From the NCBI GenBank assembly GCA_963743575.1, contig CAVUQC010000004.1, forward strand, positions 310,001 through 374,000: a DNA stretch of 64,000 nucleotides, written 5' to 3'. Under the pieces are notes generated by a model. The model was given only the letters and a program-made list of their open reading frames with translations, searched no databases and was not told the origin of the DNA. Source of the stretch: DASUPK01 sp963743575 (GTDB lineage: Bacteria; Actinomycetota; Thermoleophilia; Solirubrobacterales; 70-9). This document shows, piece by piece, positions 17,371-28,028 of the stretch; position 1 is the stretch's first letter; every line of letters begins with the position of its first letter. The translations under genes were made by a program, and so were the position numbers.

Positions 17371-17414
17371 GTTTGCAGCCTTGAGGGGCCTATGGCCCCC
17401 TGAATGCTGCAAAC
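17371..17414. repeat. solo copy of the 44-nt palindromic repeat
   Basis: Perfect 9-bp inverted arms GTTTGCAGC (17371-17379) and GCTGCAAAC (17406-17414) flank a 26-nt centre containing GGCCTATGGCC. It matches the palindromes at 31658-31701 (about 36 of 44 by eye) and 32588-32631. It lies 52 bp past the glnN stop and could also act as its transcription end. A wider GGGCCCGCC / GGCGGGGCCC pair encloses it. The rest of the 17196-17466 gap shows only a loose GACTAA / TTAGTC inverted pair at 17201-17235. Confidence 0.75.
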
Positions 17415-17466
17415 GACCGTCAGGGCGGGGCCCTTCAGTGCAGCCGTTCGGATTCCGCTCGCCGCA

Positions 17467-19611
<2,145 letters not shown>

Positions 19612-19780
19612 CTTCGGGGCAGCCTCCTCGCAGGGGTGGCGCGCCGCGGGCGCGCCGAAGTTGGTCACATGGAACGACTCGGAGATTAGAGGCGCACGCA
19701 GGGTCGCGGCATTGTCCGCGCGTATAAAAATCGCAATACGCGGTTCGACAGGAGGTAGGGCGGCGCTAGGGTGAGCACGC

Positions 19781-20197
19781 ATGGCCGCGACGCCCGCTCC
19801 AACCGAGGGAATCGCGCTGACGCACTTCATCGTCAGCGCCGACCTCGCCCGCTCGGCTGCCTTCTACGCGGGAGTGCTGGGCGGCGAGGTGGTGAGCGAG
19901 GGCGAGCCGACCGTGGTCCAGCTCGCCAATTCCTGGGTGATCATCAATGTCGGCGGCGGCCCGACGGTGGACAAACCAGAGGTGGTCCTCGACGTGCCTG
20001 ACGACCCCAATCGGGTGAGCGCCTTCCTCAACATCCGGGTCGCGGACATTCAGGCCTGCTACGAGGAGTGGAGCTCCAGGGGGGCCGAGTTCCTGACCCC
20101 CCCACAGCAGCTCCAGGCCGAGATCCGCTGCTACATGCGGGACCCCGATGGCCACCTGATCGAGGTCGGGCAGAGCACCCCAGCGCCCTCAGCCTGA
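19781..20197 (+). CDS. VOC (glyoxalase/bleomycin resistance) family protein
   Basis: A protein of 138 residues: one vicinal-oxygen-chelate module pair. It has LTHFIVSADLARSAAFYAGVLGGEVV at the N-terminus, and the C-terminal PPQQLQAEIRCYMRDPDGHLIEVGQ contains the usual metal-binding Glu. It is a small cytoplasmic metal-dependent lyase, dioxygenase or binding protein; the substrate cannot be assigned. The ATG at 19781 follows GGAGG by about 25 nt with a poor direct SD. It converges on, and overlaps by 9 bp, the broken VOC gene on the other strand. Confidence 0.82.
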   Translation: MAATPAPTEGIALTHFIVSADLARSAAFYAGVLGGEVVSEGEPTVVQLANSWVIINVGGGPTVDKPEVVLDVPDDPNRVSAFLNIRVADIQACYEEWSSRGAEFLTPPQQLQAEIRCYMRDPDGHLIEVGQSTPAPSA

Positions 20198-21063
20198 GGC
20201 GCGCAGCACGACGCGATTGCCCGAGGGGTCCGTGACGCGCACTCCGCCGTCATCCTCAGCCGGCTCGAAGCCCGCCTTGCGCAGACGGTCCACCTCCGCG
20301 GCGAGCGCCTCGCCCCTCGGCAGCACGATCTCGAACTGACGGAGCCCGCGGCTGCCCTCCGGCGCGGCAGGGGCGCCCTCGCCGGTCCAGGTGTTCAGCC
20401 CGAGGTGATGGTGATAGCCGCCGGCGGAGACGAAGAGAGCGCCGGGGTAGCCGCGAACGGTGACGTCGAAGCCGAGCGCTCCGGAGTAGAAGGCCTCGGC
20501 AGCGGCCAGGTCGCCGACGTTCAGGTGAACGTGTCCGATGCGCGTCCCGTCGGGCATCCCGGACTCCGCTTCGTCGCGGCGCAGCTCCCCGAGCACGCCG
20601 TCGAGGTCCAGGGGGAGGGTGTCCATCTGCAGGACGCCGTCGCGAATCGGCCATTCCTCGCGGGGGCGGTCGCGATAGAGCTCGATGCCGTTTCCCTCTG
20701 GATCGTTCAGATAGAGCGCTTCGCTGACCAGGTGATCCGAGGCCCCGGAGAGGCGCCAGCTCGCCTCGGCGACCCGCTGGAGCGCGCGAGCCCAGATCGG
20801 CGCGACTCGGCACAAGGATGGCAAGGTGAAAGAGGCCGCTGGTCCCGCGAGGCCGCGGTGGGGCGTCGGGATCACCTGCCAGCTCAACGACCGCGTCTTC
20901 GGAGTCGCCGTTCAGTTCCGAGTCGGACGGTCCCATCCTCGGGCTGGAGCTCCGAGAGGCCGATTGCGTCCCGGTAGAAGTCGCGCATGCCCTCGCGGTC
21001 GGCGACCGTGAGGCGCACCGCGCCCATCGAGGTTCCGGGGTCGATCGAGCCGTTCTCGCTCAT
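20189..21063 (-). pseudogene. two-module VOC family dioxygenase-like protein with two frameshifts
   Basis: Three frames together give one 290-residue VOC protein of the CatE (catechol-2,3-dioxygenase-like) size. Frame 1 from the ATG at 21063 reads GAVRLTVADREGMRDFYRDAIGL. An extra base near 20917 moves to frame 2 (NGDSEDAVVELAGDPDAPP, SGLFHLAILVPSRADL). Another near 20791 moves to frame 3 (RALQRVAEASWRLSGASDH, EALYLNDPEGNGIELYRDRP, IGHVHLNVGDLAAAEAFYSGALGFDV) to the stop. Both lesions are single-base insertions. As sequenced, no full-length product is made. Confidence 0.85.
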
Positions 21064-21102
21064 GAGTTCAGGGTAGAGGCGGCGATTCGGGAGAAATTAC
21101 GG

Positions 21103-22644
21103 ATGTTCGCGTTCCGGGGAATGGTCGATAGTCGGAAGGTGAGTATCGGCGAAGGGGCGCTGCAAACAGGGGTCGGCGGCCGTGAGTTTCATCAGTCGCG
21201 CACCATGGCAACCGTCCTCGGCGGGTTGTTCGTCGCCGGGGCGACCATCGGCGCGCTCTCCCTGGTCCTGCCGCACCCCAGCGAATACGACTCGCCGGCC
21301 CTGTGGAGCAACGTGGCCATCGCCTTCGTGGCGGGCATCGCCCTGCTGCTCCTGCGCGCCCGGCTGCCGCGCTGGGCGCTGCCCGTCCTTCTGCTGGCCG
21401 GCATCGCCGTCGTCACTCGCGCGGTCTACTACGGCCACGATCCCAGCGGCTACTACACGATCTGGTACCTCTGGATCGGGGTCTACGCATTCTTCTTCTT
21501 CGGCCTGCGCTGGGGACTCGCGCAGATGGCCGCCGTCGGCGCCGCGTACGGGTGGGTGGTCGCGGAGCTCGAGGGGCCGACGCCGGTCGCCCGCTGGGTC
21601 GTGACCGTCGGCAGCATTCTCGTGGCCGGCCTGCTCGTGGACCAGCTCGCCGGGCGGCTTCGCAGGGAGACCGACGCGTCGGCTCGGCGCGCCGCGAATC
21701 TAGAGGCCGTGGGCGAGGTTGCACGGCAGCTCGCCACACAGAGCGACCCGCGGGCGGTCGGCTGGGCGATCTGCTCCGCCGCGGTCCGGACCGCGCATGC
21801 ATCGGCCGCCGTCCTCTGGCGACCGAACAACACCGGCGACGCCCTCCAGGCGACGGCCGTCGCCGGGGTCGACGCCGAGGGCGCCACGATTCCCTTCGTC
21901 ACACCGAGCTCGGGAGCGATCCAGGCATTCACCTCGGCGAACGACCGCTTCGCGACTCTGCGCGCAGGGAAGACCGCACAGGAGCTCTCGCCTGGATTCG
22001 AGGCCGGAGCCGCCCTGTGGCAGCCGGTCCTCCGCGAACAGAGCACGGCCGTCGGCGTGCTCGCGGTCTACTGGCGCGAGCCTCTGGATGCCCTGGCGGG
22101 AGAGACCAGGCGGGCGGTGCGCCTGCTCGCCCTTGAGGCGGCGATCGCGATCGAGCGCGGCGAGCTGCTCGGGCGCCTCGAAGTTGCCGCCAGGACCGAC
22201 GACCTCACCGGCCTGCTCAATCGCAGGGCCTGGGATGAGGAGCTCAATCGCGAGTTCTCCCGCGCGGATCGAGACGGCGGACCGCTCTGCGTCGCCATCC
22301 TCGATCTGGACAAGTTCAAGCTCTACAACGACACCCACGGCCACCAGGCCGGCGACCGCTTCCTGAAGCAGATCGCAGGCGCCTGGACCCAGACGCTCCG
22401 GGCCGGAGACATCCTCGCCCGCTACGGCGGCGAGGAATTTGCGGTCGCCCTTCCGGGGACTGACCTCGAACATGCCCAGCAGATGCTCGAGCGCCTGCGC
22501 GGCTGCCTGCCGGAGGGGCAGACCTGCTCCGCCGGGGTCTGTCGCTGGGACGGAGTGGAGAGCACCGAGTCGCTCACGGCACGGGCGGACTCGGCTCTGT
22601 ATGCGGCCAAGGACGCCGGTCGCGACCGGACCATCGGCCTCTAG
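21103..22644 (+). CDS. membrane-anchored GAF-GGDEF diguanylate cyclase
   Basis: A protein of 513 residues. About five hydrophobic segments lie between residues 33 and 180 (TVLGGLFVAGATIGALSLVL, NVAIAFVAGIALLLL, VGSILVAGLLVDQLAG). A GAF-like region follows at about 200-350, then a GGDEF domain (RTDDLTGLLNRRAWDEELNREF, LDLDKFKLYNDTHGHQAGD) with active motif YGGEEFAV. It should make cyclic-di-GMP in response to a membrane or small-molecule cue. The ATG at 21103 is one option; a second in-frame ATG lies at 21121. The stop overlaps the TMEM175 gene in CTAG 22641-22644. Confidence 0.88.
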   Translation: MFAFRGMVDSRKVSIGEGALQTGVGGREFHQSRTMATVLGGLFVAGATIGALSLVLPHPSEYDSPALWSNVAIAFVAGIALLLLRARLPRWALPVLLLAGIAVVTRAVYYGHDPSGYYTIWYLWIGVYAFFFFGLRWGLAQMAAVGAAYGWVVAELEGPTPVARWVVTVGSILVAGLLVDQLAGRLRRETDASARRAANLEAVGEVARQLATQSDPRAVGWAICSAAVRTAHASAAVLWRPNNTGDALQATAVAGVDAEGATIPFVTPSSGAIQAFTSANDRFATLRAGKTAQELSPGFEAGAALWQPVLREQSTAVGVLAVYWREPLDALAGETRRAVRLLALEAAIAIERGELLGRLEVAARTDDLTGLLNRRAWDEELNREFSRADRDGGPLCVAILDLDKFKLYNDTHGHQAGDRFLKQIAGAWTQTLRAGDILARYGGEEFAVALPGTDLEHAQQMLERLRGCLPEGQTCSAGVCRWDGVESTESLTARADSALYAAKDAGRDRTIGL

Positions 22645-23279
22645 CGAAGCAGCGACTCGACCCCGTCGGGCGCGTTCCGCGCGAGCAACGCACCCAGTGG
22701 CGCCGTCAGGAACCAGACGCAGACCGCCAGGGTCGTCGAGACGAACGCGATGGGTATGGAGATGGCGAAGAAGAACACGGGGGACAGCGAGGAGATCACG
22801 CCGAATCGGTAGACCTCCGGCGTCGGCATTCGCTCCAGCAGGTTGTTTCTGTACGCGCTCCGGAAGAGCACCACCTCCATGCCGCTGACGATCCCGACGT
22901 TGATCGCATAGATCACGACCGAGAGCGGGTTGGAGAAGTACTCGCCGAGCAGGGCGGTGGGGAACGGGAGGAAGGCGATGAAGGCGAGGTAGACGAGGTT
23001 GAGGGTGACGAACGACTGGCTCATCGCTTTGAGCAGGGAAATGAACTGGTGATGGGCGAGCCAGTAGCGCCCGATCACCGCGAAGCTGATGAAGAAGCTG
23101 GTGAAGGCCGGGGCGAGATCGTTGAGTGAGTTGGCGAGCTGGTGGACGCTGCCCTCGTCGCTTATGTGCGGCACTCCGACCGCGACGATCAGCAGGGTCA
23201 TCGCGATCGCGAAGAGGCCGTCGCTGAAGGCGAGGACCCGCCCGAACTCCGCCGAGTCGCGGTCGAAGGTCCGCGACAA
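22641..23279 (-). CDS. TMEM175-family (DUF1211) potassium channel-like protein
   Basis: An integral membrane protein of 212 residues with six predicted helices and the hallmark FSDG motif in helix 1 (residues 18-21 in RVLAFSDGLFAIAMTLLIVAV). Bacterial members form tetrameric K+-leak channels with one six-helix repeat per subunit, which matches this length. The start is the TTG at 23279. A hypothetical gene ends 4 bp upstream on the same strand, so the leftward genes from 24734 down to here may be one transcript. Confidence 0.87.
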   Translation of the reverse strand: MSRTFDRDSAEFGRVLAFSDGLFAIAMTLLIVAVGVPHISDEGSVHQLANSLNDLAPAFTSFFISFAVIGRYWLAHHQFISLLKAMSQSFVTLNLVYLAFIAFLPFPTALLGEYFSNPLSVVIYAINVGIVSGMEVVLFRSAYRNNLLERMPTPEVYRFGVISSLSPVFFFAISIPIAFVSTTLAVCVWFLTAPLGALLARNAPDGVESLLR

Positions 23280-23283
23280 GGAC

Positions 23284-23919
23284 CTAGAGCCCGAGGTCGC
23301 GCAGGAAGCCGGGCTTGAGCGCGCTCAGATTCACGAAAGCGGGGAGGGGCATGTCGTCCGGGTTGCCACGGACGCCGATGCGGGCGCCCTCGGGCGCCTC
23401 GCCCTCGAGGCGCTCGCCGAGCTCCACGGCCTTGTCCTCGCTCGGGGCGCCTACCAGCAGATAACGGAAGTGGCGCTTAACGGGCAGGTTCTCGGCGCGA
23501 AGCTTCTTCGCCAGGGCCTGGCCGTCGCGGATGTGAGGGAGATCGATGACGACCTCCCACGGATACTCACCGTAGTCATGGGCCTCCTCGGCCCCTTCCT
23601 GCTCGGCCTCGTTCATCTCCCGCACGCGCGCGGCCTCGTCATCCGGGAGCGGCTCCGAGGCGTCCTTCCACTCCTCGGCGATCGGGTGCCAGCGCATCAG
23701 GCTGACCTGCCCGACCAGCTTCTCGTCCTGCATCAGGTTCTTGACGACGTGCTCGGCCTGCTGGGCCGACTCCTCGTGCCACGCGTAGACGAAGACGAAG
23801 CGGCCGTCGCGCGTCACGACAACGCTGCCGCCGAGCAGCTTCCGCGCCTCGTTGTCGAGCTTCAGGTGATGAAGCGCATCGCTCAGGGTCGCGCCGTTGT
23901 GCTCCTCGTCGAGGGCCAC
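23284..23919 (-). CDS. hypothetical protein, two-part acidic protein
   Basis: A soluble protein of 211 residues with high Asp/Glu content and no membrane segment. Two regions look alike in role: VVVTRDGRFVFVYAWHEESAQQAEHVVKNLM in the first half and VKRHFRYLLVGAPSEDKAVELGERLEGE in the second. Each is a beta-strand followed by a helix with conserved spacing, which could be a duplicated ferredoxin-like fold. I do not recognise a family. The start is the GTG at 23919 with GGAGAG upstream. The gene lies between a phosphoesterase and the TMEM175 channel on one strand. Confidence 0.7.
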   Translation of the reverse strand: MALDEEHNGATLSDALHHLKLDNEARKLLGGSVVVTRDGRFVFVYAWHEESAQQAEHVVKNLMQDEKLVGQVSLMRWHPIAEEWKDASEPLPDDEAARVREMNEAEQEGAEEAHDYGEYPWEVVIDLPHIRDGQALAKKLRAENLPVKRHFRYLLVGAPSEDKAVELGERLEGEAPEGARIGVRGNPDDMPLPAFVNLSALKPGFLRDLGL

Positions 23920-23932
23920 CTCGACTCTCCAC

Positions 23933-24571
23933 TCATCGCGCCCGCGCGGGAGCCTGGTCGGTCTCGTTCACGGTTCCAACTCTATTGAGGTCCCGCTCGG
24001 GCCGAGGTTCATCACACGCGTCGGCCCGATCTCGCTCCTCGGCGCCCCAGGACTCATGGATGTGGCCGCAGACAGCCAGCGGCGGGCGCTTCGCCTCGAT
24101 CGCCTCGAGGATCGCCTCACTGCCGAGGTGGTCTCCGGCGCTCGACTCGTCGCAATGGCCCTTGGGTGGGGAGTGCACGACGAGGACCGCGCCCTCGGGG
24201 CAGCCGGCGAGCTGATCCGCGGCCTCGTCCTCGTCGAGGTCGAAGCTCCAGTCCCAGGGGGTGATCGGGACCCCGGCGCCGAGGCCAAAGAACTGCGTTC
24301 TCTCGATCTCGGCGCCCTCGCCGTGCAGTACCGTCGCCGCGTCCCAACTATCGCAGGCGGCGCGCAGCGCGTCTGCGGTCTCGTTGTTGCCGGGGACCAG
24401 CACGGTGGACACCGAGATCGGCTTGAGCGCGTCGATCGTCTCCTCGAGGCCCTCGTGGACCGAGGCGAAGTCGCCTGCGGCGATCACCACGTCGGCGTCG
24501 GACGAGCGTTCAACCAATCGCCCTGCCTGGTCGAGGTCCCGGTGGAGGTCGCTGAAGGCGAGCAGCTTCAC
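23933..24571 (-). CDS. metallophosphoesterase, C-terminus shifted by one base
   Basis: The calcineurin-like phosphoesterase motifs appear in order: DLHRD at residues 8-12, AGDF, GNNE, VVHSPPKGH and CGHIHESWG. These bind the two-metal centre. The length is near the small YfcE/MJ0936-like class. After WGAEER the reading frame runs to 23933 with unconvincing sequence. Removing one base near 24031 gives IGPTRVMNLGPSG and a stop at 23968-23970, the normal end for the family. Catalytic residues are upstream, so activity may survive. The start is the GTG at 24571. The substrate (phosphomonoester or diester) is unknown. Confidence 0.82.
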   Translation of the reverse strand: MKLLAFSDLHRDLDQAGRLVERSSDADVVIAAGDFASVHEGLEETIDALKPISVSTVLVPGNNETADALRAACDSWDAATVLHGEGAEIERTQFFGLGAGVPITPWDWSFDLDEDEAADQLAGCPEGAVLVVHSPPKGHCDESSAGDHLGSEAILEAIEAKRPPLAVCGHIHESWGAEERDRADACDEPRPERDLNRVGTVNETDQAPARAR

Positions 24572-24596
24572 TGCCCGCGAACATAGCGCGAGCGCC

Positions 24597-24734
24597 TTAC
24601 AGCGTGCGGGACGTGCGCAGGTGGGGCCAGATCAGTAGGACGAGGCCGATCAGGATGCACACGATGCCGAGCGCGTAGTTGACGAGCACGGCCAGGATGA
24701 TCCCGATCACGATCAATAGAAGTGATAGCTGCAT
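24597..24734 (-). CDS. small two-helix membrane protein (45 aa)
   Basis: A short open frame from the ATG at 24734 to the TAA at 24597. The product of 45 residues is almost entirely hydrophobic: one segment over residues 3-18 (LSLLLIVIGIILAVLV), a short NYALG turn, then a second over 24-36, ending in a basic tail (HLRTSRTL). It fits a helical hairpin in the membrane. It lies immediately upstream of the phosphoesterase on the same strand and head-to-head with the HAD gene. Hydrophobicity, the clean start and stop and the position support it; the family is unknown. Confidence 0.55.
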   Translation of the reverse strand: MQLSLLLIVIGIILAVLVNYALGIVCILIGLVLLIWPHLRTSRTL

Positions 24735-24805
24735 GACCCATGTATTCCCCACTCCAGAGGTCGCAAACGGATTCGGACACGAACGGTCCGGGTAATCCAG
24801 CCGAG

Positions 24806-25462
24806 ATGCCCACCACCGCCATCCTCGACGTCGACGGCACCCTCGTGGACACGAACTACCACCACGCGATCGCCTGGTTCCGGGCCTTCCAGCGCTTCGA
24901 GGTGACCGAGCAGCTGTGGCGCATCCATCGCCACATCGGCATGGGCGGGGACCAGCTGGTGGCGGCGGTGGCCGGCGACGAGGTGGAGGAGCGCAGCGGG
25001 GACGACATTCGCGAGGCGGAGTCGGAGCTCTACGGCGAGCTGATCGGCGAGGTGCGAACCATGGAGGGGTCGCGCGAGCTGATCATGGAGTTGGGCGAGC
25101 GCGGCAACACCGTCGTGTTGGCCAGCTCGGCCAAGGAAGACGAGATCGACACCTACCTCGACCTGCTCGATGCCCGGGAGATTGTGGACGCCTGGACGAC
25201 ATCCGCTGACGTGGAGCAGACGAAGCCGAAACCCGACCTCGTGCGCGCGGCGCTCGACAAGGTGGGCGGGAGCAGCGACGACGCCCTGATGATCGGAGAC
25301 ACCGTTTGGGATGTCGAGGCCGCCGCCCGCGCTGGGGTCGAGACGCTGGCGGTGCGTACCGGCGGCTTCTCCGAGCAGGAGCTGCGGGATGCAGGCGCGC
25401 GCGCGGTCTACACGTCGGTCGAGGAGCTCCGCCAGAGCCTGAGGCAGACCGCGCGCGACTAG
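24806..25462 (+). CDS. HAD-superfamily hydrolase (phosphatase-like)
   Basis: A protein of 218 residues with all HAD motifs. Motif I is LDVDGTLVDTN at the N-terminus (nucleophile and acid/base Asp), motif II is VVLASSAKEDE, the motif III Lys is in QTKPKPDL, and motif IV is MIGDTVWDVEAA. A helical cap between motifs I and II makes it subclass I, like phosphoglycolate phosphatase or beta-phosphoglucomutase relatives. I chose the ATG at 24806 because motif I follows within eight residues; an upstream ATG at 24740 adds polar, non-family sequence. The stop overlaps the next convergent gene in CTAG 25459-25462. Confidence 0.87.
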   Translation: MPTTAILDVDGTLVDTNYHHAIAWFRAFQRFEVTEQLWRIHRHIGMGGDQLVAAVAGDEVEERSGDDIREAESELYGELIGEVRTMEGSRELIMELGERGNTVVLASSAKEDEIDTYLDLLDAREIVDAWTTSADVEQTKPKPDLVRAALDKVGGSSDDALMIGDTVWDVEAAARAGVETLAVRTGGFSEQELRDAGARAVYTSVEELRQSLRQTARD

Positions 25463-25761
25463 TCGCCGTCGGCGACGGCGAAGCGGCCACCGGAGCGACT
25501 CACCATTCCGCGCCGCTGGGCGAGCCAGAGCGCGTTGGAGAACCGGCCCGGACCCCAGAAGCGGGATTCGACGGCGCGACGGAGGTCCCTGCGGCTCATC
25601 GGCCCGTCATCGCGAAGGGCGGTGACGATCTCGCCGACCTCCCTCTCGATGTCGCGGTCCTCCCCCAGCTCCGATGTGACCATCGCCGGGGCCCATCCGT
25701 AGCGCTGCGCGCGAGGAGGCGCGTTCGGATCGGGCGGACGGCGGGAGCGGCGCGGGGTCAT
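25459..25761 (-). CDS. small winged-helix-like hypothetical protein
   Basis: A protein of 100 residues. The first 25 are basic and Pro-rich (TPRRSRRPPDPNAPPRAQRYGW). The rest has the spacing of a winged helix: REVGEIVTALRDDGPMSRRDLRRAVESRFWGPGRFSNALWLAQRRGMVSRSGGRF. The segment MSRRDL..A would be the first helices and RGMVSRSGGRFAV the wing. It could be a DNA-binding protein. It overlaps the upstream MFS gene by 4 bp (ATGA-type), so it is probably translated with it. Confidence 0.65.
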   Translation of the reverse strand: MTPRRSRRPPDPNAPPRAQRYGWAPAMVTSELGEDRDIEREVGEIVTALRDDGPMSRRDLRRAVESRFWGPGRFSNALWLAQRRGMVSRSGGRFAVADGD

Positions 25762-27236
25762 GTGCCCTCCACTGCCTCGGCCGACAGCGGCTCTGCGATC
25801 TCCTCAAGGTGCTTCTGCTCGGTTCTCAGGCCGAAGACCCATTCGACTGCGGCTGCAATGCACATCAGCGCTGCCGTGATCGCGAAGGCGATGAAGACCG
25901 CGTCCGGATTGCCACCGTCGACGACCTTGCCGTAATACAGCGGGCCAATCGCGCCGCCGATTCCCGTGGCGATCGCGTAGAAGAGGGCGATCGCCATCGC
26001 TCGCGTCTCCAGCGGGAAGATCTCGCTCACCGTCAGATACGCCGATGAGGCTGCGGCGGAAGCGAAGAAGAAGGTCACACAGATCACTCCGACGAAGACC
26101 CAGACCGAGGCATTCGTGTTCGCGACGAGATAGCCGTTGACGAGCATTCCGATCCCCCCGATGAAGTAGGTGGAGGTGATCATCTCCCGCCGGCCGAAGG
26201 TGTCGAAGAGCCGGCCCAGCAGGAGGGCGCCGAGGAAGTTCGCGATGCCGAAGGGGATCAGGTAGAGGCCCGCGACGCTGTCGCCCACGCCGAAGAATCC
26301 GGTCAGCAGGCCTGAGAAGTTGAAGAGCACGGCGTTGTAGAGAAAGGCCTGGGTCCCCATGAGCGCAAATCCGAGGATGAAACGCTTCGGGTACTTCTTG
26401 AAGAGCGTGCGGCCGATGTCGATGAACCCCGTGCTCTCTTGGGGATGGATCTCGATCTCCAGGTCCGCCTCAGGAAGCTCGCTCCGGCCCGTTTCTCGTT
26501 TGACCGTCTCCTCGATTTCAGAAACGAGCTGTTCTGCCTCATCGGGCCTGCCGTGGACCATGAGCCAGCGCGGGCTCTCGGGCAGGTAGCGGCGGACGAG
26601 CATGATCCCGATCGCAAGGATGGCGCCCAGGCCGAAGCCGAGGCGCCAGCCGAGGTCGGTGCCGAAGATGGACGTGTCCAGGAGGACTCCGGTCATCGCC
26701 GCGCCGAACGCCGCTCCGAGCCAGAAGCTTCCGTTCACCGCCAGATCGACCCACCCACGCACACGTGCCGGAATGAGCTCGTCAATCGCCGAGTTGATCG
26801 CCGCGTATTCGCCGCCGATCCCGAGTCCGGTGAGGAACCGGAACGCGGCGAACCACGCGAAGCTGCCGGCGAACGCCGTACCGACCGTGGCCAGCAGGTA
26901 GAGGAGGAGGGTGACCACGAAGAGCCGCCGCCGACCGAGCCGGTCAGTGAGATAGCCGAAGAAGAGCGCGCCGCAGCAGGCGCCCAGGACGTATGCCGTC
27001 CCCGCCTGACCGAGCTGCGATGCCGTGAGGCCGAGGGCGCCGCCCTCCTGCAGCCGAGCCCCGATCGCGCCGACGATGGTGACCTCGAGGCCGTCGAGGA
27101 TCCAGACGGTTCCGAGGCCGAGGAGCACGAGCCAGTGCCAGCGGGACCAGGGAAGCCGGTCCAGGCGGGCCGGAACCCTGGTGCGAATCGTGTCCTCTCT
27201 CCCTGGCGGTGTCGCCGAGGCTGCTCCATCAGCCAT
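25758..27236 (-). CDS. MFS transporter, sugar/metabolite:H+ symporter type
   Basis: A protein of 492 residues with 12 membrane segments and sugar-porter features: GYLTDRLGRRRLFVVTLLLY between helices 2 and 3, FLTGLGIGGEYAAINSAIDELIPARVRG in helix 4-5, and YLPESPRWLMVHGRPDEAEQLVSEIEETV before a long central loop. In the second half LLLGRLFDTFGRREMI repeats the motif. It most resembles transporters for sugars or aromatic and organic acids. The ATG is at 27236; the longer upstream frame is not family-like. It ends 4 bp into the small winged-helix gene. Confidence 0.87.
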   Translation of the reverse strand: MADGAASATPPGREDTIRTRVPARLDRLPWSRWHWLVLLGLGTVWILDGLEVTIVGAIGARLQEGGALGLTASQLGQAGTAYVLGACCGALFFGYLTDRLGRRRLFVVTLLLYLLATVGTAFAGSFAWFAAFRFLTGLGIGGEYAAINSAIDELIPARVRGWVDLAVNGSFWLGAAFGAAMTGVLLDTSIFGTDLGWRLGFGLGAILAIGIMLVRRYLPESPRWLMVHGRPDEAEQLVSEIEETVKRETGRSELPEADLEIEIHPQESTGFIDIGRTLFKKYPKRFILGFALMGTQAFLYNAVLFNFSGLLTGFFGVGDSVAGLYLIPFGIANFLGALLLGRLFDTFGRREMITSTYFIGGIGMLVNGYLVANTNASVWVFVGVICVTFFFASAAASSAYLTVSEIFPLETRAMAIALFYAIATGIGGAIGPLYYGKVVDGGNPDAVFIAFAITAALMCIAAAVEWVFGLRTEQKHLEEIAEPLSAEAVEGT

Positions 27237-27243
27237 GGCACCG

Positions 27244-27999
27244 TTATCCCCCGGAGACCGTCTCCTCCAAACTCCGGCGCGCCGATTCGATCGTCTGATC
27301 GTCGAGTTCGGCGTCGATGAGCTCGTAGGACTTCGCAAGCTCGGCGATCAGCGCCTCCTCGATCTCGCCCGGATCCACATCTCGGCCGAGCTCCTCCGTG
27401 ACGTCGCCGGAGGTGGCCGGATTCCACTCCAGTTCGAGCGCCTCGTACACAGGCTCCAGTGCACGCGCCACATCCCGGCCCCCGGATGCCACGACGACCC
27501 CGCCCATGTGGGCACCGCCGCGAATCATCCGCTGGCCGATTCCCGAGAGCTTCACCGCGCCGCGGGCGTTGACGCTGTAGGCGCCGGGACAGTACTCGCC
27601 CGGTACCTCGCCGACGCGGGCGTCGACGCCCAGTTCGCGCAGGGCTGAGGCGATCATGCCGGCGGTCTCCTCGAACCGTGCGTAGGTGCGCTTCGGTGGC
27701 TGGGGATCGGCGTAGGCCCTCGCGATCGCGATCGTGCCGTCGTGGAAGACGGCGGCGCGGCCACCCGCGAGGCGCTCGACAGGGGCGAAGCCCACGCGGC
27801 GGGCGGCCTCGGCCGCCGCCTCGAAGTTCGGATTGGCCAGATCCTGCCGGCCGAAGGCGACCTCGTTGCCGGGCCGGTGGATCCGGATCGTCGGCGGCAG
27901 CTCGCCTGCGGCCACCCGCCGGAGGATCGTTCGCGAGATCGCGGTGCTGAGCTCGGGCTGGCCCGGGAAGGAGTGCCGGATCAGGCGCAGGGGTTCCAC
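27244..27999 (-). CDS. lipoate-protein ligase A / BPL-LPL catalytic domain protein
   Basis: A protein of 251 residues of the biotin/lipoate ligase fold. RIHRPGNEVAFGRQDLANPNFEAA near residue 40 is the ligand-pocket strand. VERLAGGRAAVFHDGTIAIARAY is the RRxxGGGxVxHD-like motif with variation. GAVKLSGIGQRMIRGGAHMGGVVVA carries the conserved Lys. It is expected to attach lipoate or an octanoyl group to a carrier, or to be a related amidotransferase. No lipoyl-domain gene is adjacent. The start is the GTG at 27999. It lies 7 bp upstream of the MFS gene on the same strand. Confidence 0.8.
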   Translation of the reverse strand: MEPLRLIRHSFPGQPELSTAISRTILRRVAAGELPPTIRIHRPGNEVAFGRQDLANPNFEAAAEAARRVGFAPVERLAGGRAAVFHDGTIAIARAYADPQPPKRTYARFEETAGMIASALRELGVDARVGEVPGEYCPGAYSVNARGAVKLSGIGQRMIRGGAHMGGVVVASGGRDVARALEPVYEALELEWNPATSGDVTEELGRDVDPGEIEEALIAELAKSYELIDAELDDQTIESARRSLEETVSGG

Positions 28000-28028
28000 C
28001 CGACGATCCTTGCAGCAGCGGCAGTTCT

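Noticed and set aside
21150..21185. A possible fourth copy of the 44-nt palindrome (CGCTGCAAACAGG)
   Set aside because: Only one arm-like octamer is present, with no inverted partner at the right spacing.
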